64,000 nt of DNA, taken from contig NC_133473.1 of the NCBI RefSeq assembly GCF_025370935.1, positions 2,289,454-2,353,453 of the forward strand. The letters run 5' to 3'. Positions 10,840 through 21,526 of this stretch are shown one piece after another. The translations under genes and the position numbers were made by a program. This DNA is from Choristoneura fumiferana (Eukaryota > Arthropoda > Insecta > Lepidoptera > Tortricidae). The stretch's first letter is position 1. Each line of letters opens with the position of its first letter. The notes under the pieces are model-generated. The model ran no database searches. It was not told the DNA's origin and was given only the letters and a program-made list of their open reading frames with translations.

Positions 10840-12215
10840 CGACAATAATCTACTTGTAGTGTCTTGTGTTGTTGTGAATAAATGGATTTTCTTTCTTTCT
10901 ACTTACTTACTCGGCTGTGGTGTGACGTGCGCTCTCGTACAGCAGCATACGTCAGGTCGTGTAACCTGCTAGATACTAATGAGCGCTGAAAAGCGTGGAA
11001 AACTTCTATATCCAAGGTACAAAATTATTAATACGTTCTCGTACATGGTAATGAGCAGGATTAAAATGTAACTAATGTACATTAAACTAAATATGTACTT
11101 AAAAACTTAATACCAAACGAAATTAAAAAAGTCGGCAGCGTTCCCTCGCTGAATCAACGAAACAAAAAAAACTGGCCAAATTTGAGTCTGTGTTACGGCA
11201 AAAATATAACTGTTTCAATTATCTGTCAACGACTGTACTTTAAGAACTTACACACACACGCACAAGCACTTCAACGGTCAGTTTGATTTTCAACCTACTT
11301 CAAAAAAGGAGGAGGTTATCAATACGGTTGTATTTTTTTTTCTTTTCTTACGTTTGTTACCTCAGAACTCCGTCATTTATGAACCGATTTGAATTTTTTT
11401 TAATCGTACGTCTAGGAATGCTTTCAATTTGGTCCCATAAGTACCAAATTAGGATCTGATGATTAGATTCTAACGAAATCGAGGGAAAATATTGTAGGAC
11501 TGAACGCCTATGGTAATTTCTATATATTTAGGAGTAACTCATGCATTTGCTCTTGAAAATCATCATTTGGTGAAGTGGAACTGATGATGAAGACCAAATT
11601 TGACCAATGGAGCGACTACTCAATAACAAGTACTTCACGGGTTGAATTTCAATTACTTTAACGCAGTTGCTAAGCAATTTAAGCTCATCGTAATTCATTT
11701 GGTGAAATGGAACGGGTGATGAAGCACCAGGACTCCTCAATAATGGACGTCTCTGCATCGGAAAAAGCAATTTTTCGTAAAAGGTGACGAGCAGTTGACA
11801 TTAAACTATTGTATCTTAGATCTTTTACATTTAAAAGCGTGATTTTTTTGTATGACAAAAAATAGAACCTACAAAAAACCAAGAAAATATTTTCTACCAG
11901 TCTAAAGTCGGTGCCTCAGCACGAACCAGCAGGAGTGATTGAAGCCCAATATATGCTCGTATAGTTGTAGGTGAGGTAGAATAGGTCCACTCCTATCCAC
12001 TTTTTGGTTATAATTTTTTTTAGAAATGTGGAACTCTCGGTGCACAAGTCTGATTACCATTTGCTTTGCCATTTATTTTGCTTCGTGTTTTCGAAATAAT
12101 AAGTTTTTTTTTTTTTTTAGTGGCTGACTGCCGTCGCCTGCCCCGATCTAAATCGTTGTATTACGAGAAACAATAGCTGATACCTACCACACAAAATGAC
12201 AATAAAAATAATAGT
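10840..12215. other. no gene; degraded repeats
   Basis: Contains a ttcaacctacttcaaaaaag block at 11290 typical of lepidopteran repeats and two similar blocks (catttggtgaagtggaactg at 11566, catttggtgaaatggaacgg at 11697) that form a short imperfect duplication. No supported exon. Confidence 0.5.
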
Positions 12216-12219
12216 ATTT

Positions 12220-12341
12220 TATGCAACTGTATCGTAATAGGGGTCCTTAAAACACGAGTATGGGTTTATGAAATGAGGCGTAGCCAAGTTTCATAATAGG
12301 ATCATGAGTGTTTTAAGGCATAATTACGTACAGTTGCATAC
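12220..12341. repeat. inverted repeat, probable MITE
   Basis: tatgcaactgtatcgtaat at the left pairs with attacgtacagttgcata at the right; gtccttaaaacac also pairs with gtgttttaaggc. Confidence 0.55.
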
Positions 12342-13013
12342 AATATTTTACCTATATCCATATATTAAATCCTCTATCATGTGTTCAAGAACCATTGAGA
12401 ATGACCTGCATTATTATTATTAGTTTAATTATTTTGTATTAGTTTTTATCTGTATTAGGTATTGTTGTATGGTATTACTGTTTCCGTCTTTTGTCCGCCA
12501 TCCAACCCGCTATAGACAATAATTTCAGCATGTGTCAACAGGGGCCGACTGTAAACCAGCGCTGATGATGTGTGAAATCTCATTACGCTACGGGCGTGTT
12601 CATAATAGAATCCAATGTCGTAATGCTGGTCATTACCTATGGTTTTTGAACGCATAATTGAGGATTTACTATATAGGTGTAGATAAAATCATTTATTTTC
12701 CATACAGTTAACGACAAAGGTGGCTTACAAAACTTTATTACTTACACAATCAATGCGTGCCCAACAACAGGTAAAGGCTAGCGTTAAATAGAAACAATAA
12801 ATTAGTTGCAAGTGTCGATATCGCAAGCCTTTATTTACAAAGAGCTCTAAGTGCACTTGAGACCCTTTTACTACCTCCGTTGTGAGGAATTAGTTCTCAG
12901 ATGCACTGTGATGCAAGAGATTATGTTGCATTGCGCAACGGACGAGTGGGTGAATATTCGAGCGGTTTGAACGCTCGGTTAAACGTTATTGCCAATTATA
13001 ATAATATGTTGAA

Positions 13014-13133
13014 GGCCGAGGCCGCACTACGGCTAAACCGCCGCGGTTTTTCTGCCGCTTGCACTAGTTTACTTGATTCACAAAGTCACGCGGTTGAAAA
13101 CCGCGGCGGTTTAGCCGTAGTGCGACCTCGGCC
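13014..13133. mobile_element. GC-rich hairpin MITE
   Basis: Two 37-bp arms (13014-13050 and 13097-13133) beginning ggccgaggccgcactacggc are inverse complements with one mismatch; the loop is 46 bases. It creates the long frame around 12901-13155, which I do not regard as a gene. Confidence 0.8.
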
Positions 13134-13461
13134 TATTAGCGCAACGGAAGGATAAGTCGCGAGAATTTTTATAACGCTAGATTCAGCATCTGTATTTCTT
13201 TAGTTTTCGTAAAAAAATAATTAGAGCATCATTTATTTTAGCAACACTTGCTGAAATAAAAAAAAAACGCAAAAAAACACTGAATATGTAAATACTTCTA
13301 GTACAGAACAAAGTTCCTAATTATCGTCAGTACAAAAACAGTCGTCTCCTGGACATGAGCCTTCCACAAAGAATGCCACATCATGTCATCGATTTTATTA
13401 ATCAGAAAAACTACACACATACATTTAAAAAAATGCGCTCGGTTTGGGAATCTAACCAGTG

Positions 13462-13619
13462 CCCTTAGTGTAAGTTTTCGGTTACAAAATACGTCTCGAT
13501 CGCGAACACGAACATCGCAAACGTTCCGATAGAGGCGCTGTTTGTGTTTCCATATAAATTGAGATTTTAACGCGAACGCGATCGAGACGTATTTTGTAAC
13601 AGAAAACTTACACTAAGGG
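13462..13619. mobile_element. MITE, cccttagtgtaag ends, copy 1
   Basis: Terminal inverted repeats of about 45 bp start cccttagtgtaagttttcgg and include aaaatacgtctcgatcgcg. Copies at 24836-25021 and 42845-42957. Confidence 0.85.
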
Positions 13620-13850
13620 TACCGGTCGTATCAGGTCAGCTTTGTTAAAACAAACGTAGTAACTAAATAAAAATGATTTACGAGGTATACAACATCTTAG
13701 TATGCTACTACATCTTTGTCCCAAGCTGTGTCTACGTGCCTCTGCAAGCGAAACACAGCTACTATAAGAATACTCTATCCTTATGCTCGGTTCACATTAT
13801 TTTAGTAAAACCGTTCCAGTTGCTGACACTGCGGTGCTCGATCGATCTCG

Positions 13851-14135
13851 TGTTTTTTTTTTATGATTCGACTGGATGACAAACGATCAAGTGAGTCACC
13901 TGATGGTAAGATATTACCACCGCCCATAGACACCTGCAACACCAGGGGGATTGCAGATGCGTTGCCAACCTAGAGGCCTAAGATGGGATACCTCAACTGC
14001 CAGTAATTTCACCGGCTGTCTTACTCTCCACGCCGAAACACAACAATGCAAGCACTGCTATTTCACGGCAGGATTAGCGAGCAAGATGGTGGTAGCAACC
14101 GGGCGGACCTTGCACAAGGTCCTACCACCTGCTAA
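13851..14135 (-). mobile_element. Bm1-like SINE
   Basis: Minus copy, from the poly-T and acgatcaagtgagtcacctg through gcagatgcgttgccaaccta to gaccttgcacaaggtcctac. Confidence 0.75.
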
Positions 14136-14215
14136 CTCGTGTAACTCGTTTGGATTGTGACCCCGCAATGTATGGCTACTGGCACGATTTTACTGAAATA
14201 ATGTGAACCGGGCAT

Positions 14216-14300
14216 TACTAATATTATAAATGCGAAAGTAACTCTGTCTGCTTATTTGTTACATCGACATCTTCATGCTTTAAACCACTGAACCAATTTA
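14216..14300 (+). mobile_element. Helitron-like 5' end, partial
   Basis: tactaatattataaatgcga, then aagtaactctgtctgct, is the usual start of short lepidopteran Helitrons. No CTAG end with hairpin was found nearby. Confidence 0.45.
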
Positions 14301-14640
14301 AATTTGTTATGGATGGGAGCTTGAAGCCTTGGAAGGATAATTTTATCCTCGAATATTGCATAAGTGGTTTCCACAGAATAGCTATAAAGCTTCAAACACA
14401 GAGAGAGCGGTGGCGAGGCGGCGCGGCGCGGAGGACGTACCGGTTGTAATATTCGAGCTATCATGAAAGAGGCCACACGGAATACCGCGCGGGAAATAAA
14501 ATAAAAATTAATAAAAATTATCCTTCCCAAGGCTTCAAGCTCCCTCCGTGTGTTTCTTGCTTAAGTGAGCCGCAAAGGACTCTTTTCGTCACTGCCATGT
14601 GATAATGTCGTGATTACTTAACAAAAATTTTCAAAAAGGT

Positions 14641-15060
14641 TTCTTGTTTGTTTGTTTGTTTGTTTATACTCTTTATTGTACAAAAAGGAAAAACAAAAAG
14701 GTTACATAAATAAAAGTTATGTTAAGTACAAAGGCGGACTTATCCCTGCAGGGATCTCTGCCAGTCAACCTTTGAGTGGTAGAGGAGCAATCCAAAAAAA
14801 CAAGGATCGACAAATAGAGCAAAACATTTGAATAAATATAAATGCATATATAAACCTCAAATACCTAACTATATACAATAAATATATAACACATACATAA
14901 AACATTAATATATTTATAACTAAATATAAAATAACATACATTTACATACAATACATAAATAATACAAGTATAAAGGATAATTAGTTACTAAATAATCAAG
15001 GAACTAGTGTGAGCCACATCTTCTTCAATGTCTCTCTATTCATTCTTCTTCTATTCATGA
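14641..15060 (-). mobile_element. LINE 3' end with AAAC-repeat tail, minus copy
   Basis: Runs from a gtttgtttgtttgtttgttt tail through aaggcggacttatccctgca to ggaactagtgtgagccacat. It is the inverse of the copy at 41125-41622, whose coding end reads ARLWNRLPITVRQSSSVYSF. Confidence 0.8.
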
Positions 15061-15867
15061 GAAAATCTTGAAATGCACGTCCGCATAAAAAAAAAACACT
15101 GCAAATTTTGATATTAAACACGAGGTTTTCGCACGGCAGTGGCGTTTTACATGTCACTTATTTATACTACCAGGGCCTAATCGCATAATAAATTACAAGC
15201 AAGTAGTATTAGTGAATTTCAATATAAAATCGCTAATACTATTGGCTAGTAAATTGTTATGCAGTTGGGCCCAGAGCTCTCAGAAAAACCACCATTGCCA
15301 AGAAGAACGCACCGCAAGAAACTTGGTAGAGCCATCTCATTTTCTTTAAAGCAAAGAAATATGTCGTAGTCTGTTCATTCACATAGCCTGCATATATATT
15401 TTTAGTTTCCGATTAAAAATGCATAAGTACATGTGATGTACAGACCGACGGACAGATCATCAAACACTACGATGCTAAAGTTTTGTTTTTACCATTTTGG
15501 CTACGAAATTCAAACTAACTGTAGTCCATAAAGATCTTCCAAAATCAACCATCACAACTTTAGATAGGGCTGAGAATAGGGCTCAAAGCTACCAAATGTT
15601 TACGGACAAAGGAGTTCAGTTGCGCCGGTGAAAAACAAACACTTGGCAAATGTAATTGGCTGTTATGGAGCGTATTCGTTTCTGGAACGTTCCATACTTC
15701 ATTCCATAGTCTCTATGTAAAGGTCTCAAATGCTATTTGGTAGCGTCTGGAACATTCATACAATCGTATGATTAATTTTCTTGTCACAATGGAAAAAATA
15801 ATCTTTAAAGTGTGCAACTTGTTAGTCTTCACCCATTTTATTACATTTTGTTTTCTTTTAGATAGAA

Positions 15868-16143
15868 CTCATAATAATAATAATAATAATAAATATCATG
15901 GGACACTTGACACCAATTGACCTAGTCCCAAACTAAGCAAAGCTTGTACTATGGACACTAGGCAACGGATAAACATACTTATATAGATAAATACATACTT
16001 AAATAGATATTAGACATCCAAGACCCGAGGACAAACATTCGTATTATAGATACAAATATCTACCCCGGCCGGGATTCGAACCCGGGACCTTAAGCTTCGT
16101 AGTCAGGTTCTCTAACCATAGTACTGCCAATGAAGACAGTGAT
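15868..16143 (-). mobile_element. tRNA-derived SINE (type 2)
   Basis: From aataaatatcatgggacact to the tRNA-like head ending near 16140. The head holds the B box as ccgggattcgaacccgggac (complement of GGTTCGAATCCCG). Other copies: 27262, 31470, 46595, 56045, 62485. Confidence 0.85.
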
Positions 16144-16829
16144 GGTGATTATACTAATATAAATTTTCAACAGTACTTATTAAGGTGACACCCTACTACA
16201 ATGATTTTTTACACTGCATTTGGGCGGTTTTAAAACGAGATTAAAACACAACAATCTTGTCTTATTGAATGAACCCATATTTAATCATAATTTTTATGAT
16301 GCATACATAGACCATTCACTCATCCAATTTATTCGTACCAGCTCTTGTGAATTGACCAATAGTGTACTTGTGTCTGTTGTTGTCATTCTTACAATCTGGG
16401 AAAAGATATAGAACGTTCTCGAAACGTTAATGTTGCCGCTGCCTTAATACGTATCAAGTGCATACCTATGGTAAGCTCAGTTGATTTAAGTTCCTTTAAA
16501 GGATTGCTTACCTTTACTTCGACCTTCTCTTTTCACTGACGACAGGTTAGAGAACGATAGGTACAGTTGAATGAATATACTGTCATGTATGTAGGTAGAA
16601 TTCAGGCGGTTATCAAAATTTGTAAAGAGTCTTACCCTCTCTCTCAATAAAGTCGTACCAGTAAACGAACGCGTTTGAATAATCTCCGTTACGTAGTGAG
16701 CTCATATTTCTCAAATATGAATATATTTTGTACTCGAACCTTGGATATAAGTATTAAATGTGTACCTACTTAAGTATATAGGTCAACCGGGCTAATGCGT
16801 CACAATACTTTAAACAGCATATTTATCAC

Positions 16830-17048
16830 ATACATACATACATAAAATCACGCCTCTTTCCCAACGGGGTAGGCAGAGACTACATCCTTCACTTGCTACG
16901 ATTCTGGCATACAACTCTCGCTTCTCTACATTCATCAATCTTTCATGCATGCACGTCGGTTTAGAGTACTCCTGACCCGACTTTTCTTCAGAACGTCCCC
17001 GATTTGATCGTGGTACGTTCGTCTAGGCCTTCCTCTCCAACGTTCCCA
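16830..17048. repeat. dispersed repeat R-D (cacgcct...ggtaggcaga)
   Basis: acatacatacatacataaaa followed by cacgcctctttcccaacggg, gtaggcagagac and cgtctaggccttcctctcca. The first part recurs, inverted, at 45000-45055. Probably a LINE 3' end, class uncertain. Confidence 0.55.
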
Positions 17049-17189
17049 TATTTATCAGATTATAACAAACACATGATGTATCCTTAAAAGCCTAACTTAT
17101 GATAGAAGCTAGCATATTTTATCTAATTTCACATTTCAGTGCCATTTTATGGCATTTTTAATAACTTCCACGCGTAAATTACGTTTTTG

Positions 17190-17476
17190 TAAAAGCTGGC
17201 ATTTTAGACGCTATAACCCAGCAGAGGGTCGTGGGTTCAAACCCCGGCTCGCACCTCTGAGTTTTTCGAAATTCATGTGCGGAATTACATTTGAAATTTA
17301 TCACGAGCTTTGCGGTTTAGGAAAGCATCGTGAGGAAACCTGCACAAACCTGCGAAGCAATTCAATGGTGTGTGTGTTTCCAATCCGCACTGGGCCCGCG
17401 TGGGAACTATGGCCCAAGCCCTCTTGTTCTGAGAGGAGGCCTGTGCCCGCAGTGGGTCGTATATAGGCTGGGATGA
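17190..17476 (+). mobile_element. tRNA-derived SINE (type 1), near full length
   Basis: The head contains gggttcaaaccccggctcg (B box), then cacctctgagtttttcgaaa, caatccgcactgggcccgcg and the end gtatataggctgggatgat. Confidence 0.85.
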
Positions 17477-17589
17477 TAACCCAGGTGGGGCGAAAGCATG
17501 TTTACTAGTATAATGTGATCGAATTGGTCGGAATGAATTTAATCGAGATTACTATAGTTGGAGAAACATTTTTTTGTTCCATTTGCGTG

Positions 17590-17673
17590 ATTCATCTACG
17601 TGTCATCATAAGAGCCGTAGGACGTCCACTGTTGGATATAGGCCTCCCGCATAATGCGTGCATCCTCTCATCT
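17590..17673 (-). repeat. RTE LINE tail fragment
   Basis: tcatcataagagccgtagga, then cgtccactgttggatatagg, is the inverse of the RTE 3' end. A MITE follows directly. Confidence 0.65.
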
Positions 17674-17856
17674 AGGGCCAGTACTGACGGACTGCATTCC
17701 AACTGCAACGTAACCACAACTGTACTGCTCCTACATTTTTATCGCAGTCAGCGTGCAGTTGTGCCGACTGCAATGGAACTGGAATGACAAACGTATGGGC
17801 AGTCGGACGTTGTCAGTTACGTTGCAATTGGAATGCAATCCGTCTGTACTGGCCCT
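17674..17856. mobile_element. MITE, agggccagtact ends
   Basis: Ends agggccagtactgacggact and agtccgtctgtactggccct-like (right arm gaatgcaatccgtctgtact) with extended complementarity (gcattccaactgcaacgtaac / gttacgttgcaattggaatgc). Adjoins an RTE tail. Confidence 0.8.
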
Positions 17857-18175
17857 TATACCTAAACCAGAAAACATTGAAAAAAGCCGGCCAAGCAGTC
17901 GCGTACCAATGGTGCCTTACATGTTTGTAAGTTTGTAGTATTTGTGTTTGTTGTTTGTTTGTACGCATCTCAACAGAATATTTGCACGCCTGCATTTAGG
18001 CGGAATACACTGAAATAAAAATATACAACGTACGACCTTCCTGTACTGTATTCTGGCAAATAAATACTTTTGACTCTGACTTTGACTTTGACTTTATCTA
18101 TGACTATGCAGTGCTAGGATGGGCCTTGCTAAGCAAAATGTAAGCAGTGTGAGGTTATGTCAGATAGTTACTGAC

Positions 18176-18680
18176 ATAAAAAACCGGGCAAGTGCGAGTC
18201 GGACTCGCGCATCAAGGGTTCCGTATGTACGTTAACGGTAATCCAGTGTATGCAGAGCCCTACTCTTAAGCAAAATGTACGCAGTGTGGAGTCAGATTAT
18301 ATTGGTCAGTAATATTTACAGACAGACATAAAAAATCAAGATTTTCAGAATTTCTAGTTGGTTGTTTTATAATAGCTACCTTCATACCAAATTTCAAGAT
18401 TCTGAGTTCACGGGAAGTACCCTGTAGGTTTGATTCCCTAGAGAGTTTAGATAATTTGCGGAAATTTGCAGCATAAACGGCTGCATCTTTTGATCGCGTT
18501 GGCTTAGAAGTTTGATTTTTTCACAGCTCCAAGAGACAGTAGACCCTCAGTATTTAATATAAACTCAGCTTGATACCTCCCCGAGTTCCCGAGAAAAAGG
18601 GTCTTCACAGACAGACAGACAGACAGAGACAGACAAAAAGTGATCCTATAAGGATTCCGTTTTTTCGGAACCCTAAAAAA
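18176..18680 (+). repeat. GTTCCGT-family repeat, divergent
   Basis: Opens aaaccgggcaagtgcgagtc, with gggttccgtatgt, and ends ttttcggaaccctaaaaaac after a gacagacagacagacag run. A (gactttgacttt) LINE-type tail lies just before it at 18060-18100. Confidence 0.7.
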
Positions 18681-19174
18681 CAAGATTTTCGGACTCTTCT
18701 TATTGGTTGTGCTATAAGAGCTACTTTCATACTATATACATTTACTTAATAATCAATTTTAAGAAGTTCATAGGGGTTTAGAACTTTTACAAACTAATTT
18801 CCATGGCCTATATTTATTTAACTACACACAAAGTACACAAAAAATACACTAAAACTGATTTATTCCATTAATAAACGTCTATTAGGAATTATATTGCAAT
18901 TGGTTTTGCATAAGCCTGCAGGGTAAATAATTAATAACTACAGATCGATTTTAATAGGTTTGCGCTTAACAGCACATGCAGCTCATAATAATTATCACAT
19001 TAAAATTTTTGTTTCGATGATTTTCATACTTATTCCTTAATTTGTGTTATTAGAGTGTCTATTTCTACTGGAAGTGGGTATTTACCACTACATACCGCGT
19101 TTTCCTATTTCCGTTAACATTGACTTAGTTTTTTTTTATTTGATATGATGAATATTGAATAGCTATTGAATTGT

Positions 19175-19300
19175 TTAGTTTTTTTTATGGAATGGGGGAA
19201 AACAAGCAAACGGATCGCCTAGCGGTAGGCGATTACCGTCGCCTATGGACACCTGCAATACCAGAAGAGTCACAAGTGAATTGCCGGACTTTAGGTAGGA
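19175..19300 (-). repeat. SINE fragment related to the Bm1-like family
   Basis: aacaagcaaacggatcgcct, gattaccgtcgcctatggac and acctgcaataccagaagagt. It differs from the other copies, so it is a separate subfamily. Confidence 0.55.
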
Positions 19301-19317
19301 GTACGCTCTTGAGTTGA

Positions 19318-19358
19318 GTTGATTGACATGGACCTCCGCAAAGTAACGCCTGATTCAG
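19318..19358 (+). repeat. Penelope-like 3' end fragment
   Basis: acatggacctccgcaaagta then acgcctgattcagta matches the end of the hammerhead-bearing repeat. Confidence 0.65.
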
Positions 19359-19359
19359 T

Positions 19360-21140
19360 AAACTATTCAGTCATTATTCAATTCAGGACTCAGTTTAAGA
19401 TACTTACATCGATCAACTTCAAGTTCTAAAAGGTTACCTGGAAGTTCTTCTATGCAACGGATCATTGGACGTCAGACCGAAGCCATGCGGAATCTGCTTC
19501 GCTCGCAGTAGAAGTTGGGCATTGCAGACAGATTGGTATCTCCATGTGTTAGTTTTTGACGGGATCGTGACAGACAGACTAGCAAATGGACAACGAAGTG
19601 ATTTTTTAGAAGTGTTTTATTTATTTTTGAACCATACCTCAAAAAGAAATAAAATACCCCAAAGATCCGTAGAACTCTAAAAGATTCTCTATTGTCATCT
19701 ACTTTAAAATTAAACTCAGAAAATAATTAAAAAGTTTAATGTTCAGTACATTCAAAGCATTGTCATGTGCCTTTAACGCTATCATTAACTTAGCAGTTAC
19801 ATTATTTACACTTAATGGATTTACCGTTATTTAAAATATATCGTTTGAATGTATGATCTAGTACATTATATTAACATGAAGCAATTATCGTATTTCATTT
19901 AGCCGGAAAACACCGGTGTGTATTAACTAGGCGTTTGAGATCAATGATCGTTTTTTAAGAATCATTTGAAAATTATGGCCGATGGCTTACAAATATATCA
20001 TGCTTTCCTTAAGATCATTGACCCAAAATCATAGATCATAATTCAACCCAGTCACATAACTGTTACTTAAGTTTCATTATGAACTAAAAAAAAGAATAGT
20101 ATAACTTATAGTTTGAGCCCACGAAGTTGCTTTGGAAAAACTAGACCCACAAAAATATAAAGTAAAAAAAACTATCAACTGTAGACAGCTGTACAAATTA
20201 TTCTCAAACTTACTTTTTTGTTTTTCCGTAACATCAGTTTATTTTATTAAATCATTCAATCATTATAATCAAAAATAAGAGTGATGATTTACCACGTGCT
20301 AAAATATCTGGAGTTAAAAGGTAGGTTAAATACCACGATTCTTTATGGTAACTACTAAAATAAGAATTTATAGTCAACAGAAGTTCCATCAAGCTACCTG
20401 AAGATTTTTTCACAAAATCAATTAGAAATACTTAAAAAACTATATTTTTGTTATATGTTATTTCAGAGCTGTCAGATACTTATTATGTGACCGAGTCAAA
20501 CCTGATCTAGCTGTGGATTTTGTATGCGTACAATACTAATTAGCTCAAAATCTGTGCACGCTTATAAAAATGGCCACCCGAAAACTTGACAAAAATATAT
20601 TTCCCTCAATTCAATTTGCTTACTACTTCAAGTTTATTTTTTCCTATCTAATGAAATACCTAGATCTAAGAAATTTCAGTAGAGAACAAGTTACAGAAAA
20701 ATACTTATATTCAATAGTTAAATTAAATTTGTCTACAGAATATCAAACAGACAAATGAAATATTTAATAATAATATCTGAGGAATGAAATGTTTATGAAA
20801 TTTCTTAGATCGATTTATCTCTTATTTTTAATATTTATCTAGCGATATTGTCGCTTTCACTAACGTTTGGTAACACAAGGAATCAGAGTTAAATTGATCA
20901 CAAGCCTGTAAACACATTGTCGAAAATGTATCAAACACACTGTATTACAATCAAACAAAAAACACAGTTCTAGCTAAAAATAAGGCAAAAAATAAGGGTC
21001 GAAGAAAATGAGGTCGTACAAATATGCTGATGGACGATTCGGTCAAAATTGAAATTCAGATAAAAAAAAATCATTACAATGCTAAGCGGTCTTTTAAAAT
21101 TAATACTTAAAAAAATTACATTCAAAACTCATCCAAATCC
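19360..21140. other. no gene seen downstream of Tmtc1
   Basis: Very AT-rich. Open frames at 19465 and 20570 lack coding character. If exon M is right, this is the 3' flank of the gene. Confidence 0.5.
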
Positions 21141-21141
21141 C

Positions 21142-21147
21142 TTTATT
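21142..21147 (-). promoter_or_regulatory. possible AATAAA polyadenylation signal
   Basis: On the minus strand AATAAA lies about 16 bases after the exon M stop. That would give a very short 3' UTR. Such hexamers are common in AT-rich DNA, so this is only a candidate; I saw no better one close by. Confidence 0.3.
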
Positions 21148-21163
21148 TTAAAGCAGGTTTAAT

Positions 21164-21526
21164 TCAAAAAGTTTTCATCAAAATATGCTCAAGTGGTGCA
21201 CCTATGCTAGGTATCACATCAGTATTACCAACTGTCTTATCTTTTCTATGGATAGCACATTTTTTATCTTTATGTCCAGTTTCTGATTTATTGTGGGTAG
21301 TCTTAATTTGGGAGGCTATTGACACATTCCTCTTTTTGGTCCCGCACGTTTTACACACGCACACTTTGTCATCACTGCTGTCACTTCTTTTTGGAATAAC
21401 TACACTGTCTTTACTACGCTCTTTTTTATTATGTGTTACTAGTTCTTCTTTGTTCTGATTGTTGTCTTCAATCAATTTCTCATCTACAACTGTTAGTTGA
21501 TTGTGGTTGAAACATCTTGTTGATTT
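21164..21526 (-). CDS. Tmtc1: Tmtc1 exon M, terminal exon with Lys/Ser-rich, Cys-cluster tail
   Basis: Acceptor TTTCCACAG followed by an open phase-0 frame of 120 codons and TGA. The tail is hydrophilic: acidic and Asn/Gln-rich (VVDEKLIEDNNQNKEELV), then Lys/Ser-rich, then KVCVCKTCGTKKRN with Cys at residues 654, 656 and 659, another Cys at 688 in KKCAIHRKDK, and a final LEHILMKTF. I recognise no domain; the C-x-C-x-x-C plus H/C pattern could bind metal or form disulfides in the ER lumen. It agrees in phase with exon L. It could instead belong to a separate short gene, but no start or promoter is evident. Confidence 0.65.
   Translation of the reverse strand, partial: KSTRCFNHNQLTVVDEKLIEDNNQNKEELVTHNKKERSKDSVVIPKRSDSSDDKVCVCKTCGTKKRNVSIASQIKTTHNKSETGHKDKKCAIHRKDKTVGNTDVIPSIGAPLEHILMKTF

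Noticed and set aside
12901..13155. 84-codon open frame on the plus strand
   Set aside because: It runs through both arms of the 37-bp hairpin MITE, which explains its GC content and openness.
21204..21458. 84-codon plus-strand frame rich in Leu, Ser and Phe
   Set aside because: It is the antisense shadow of exon M.
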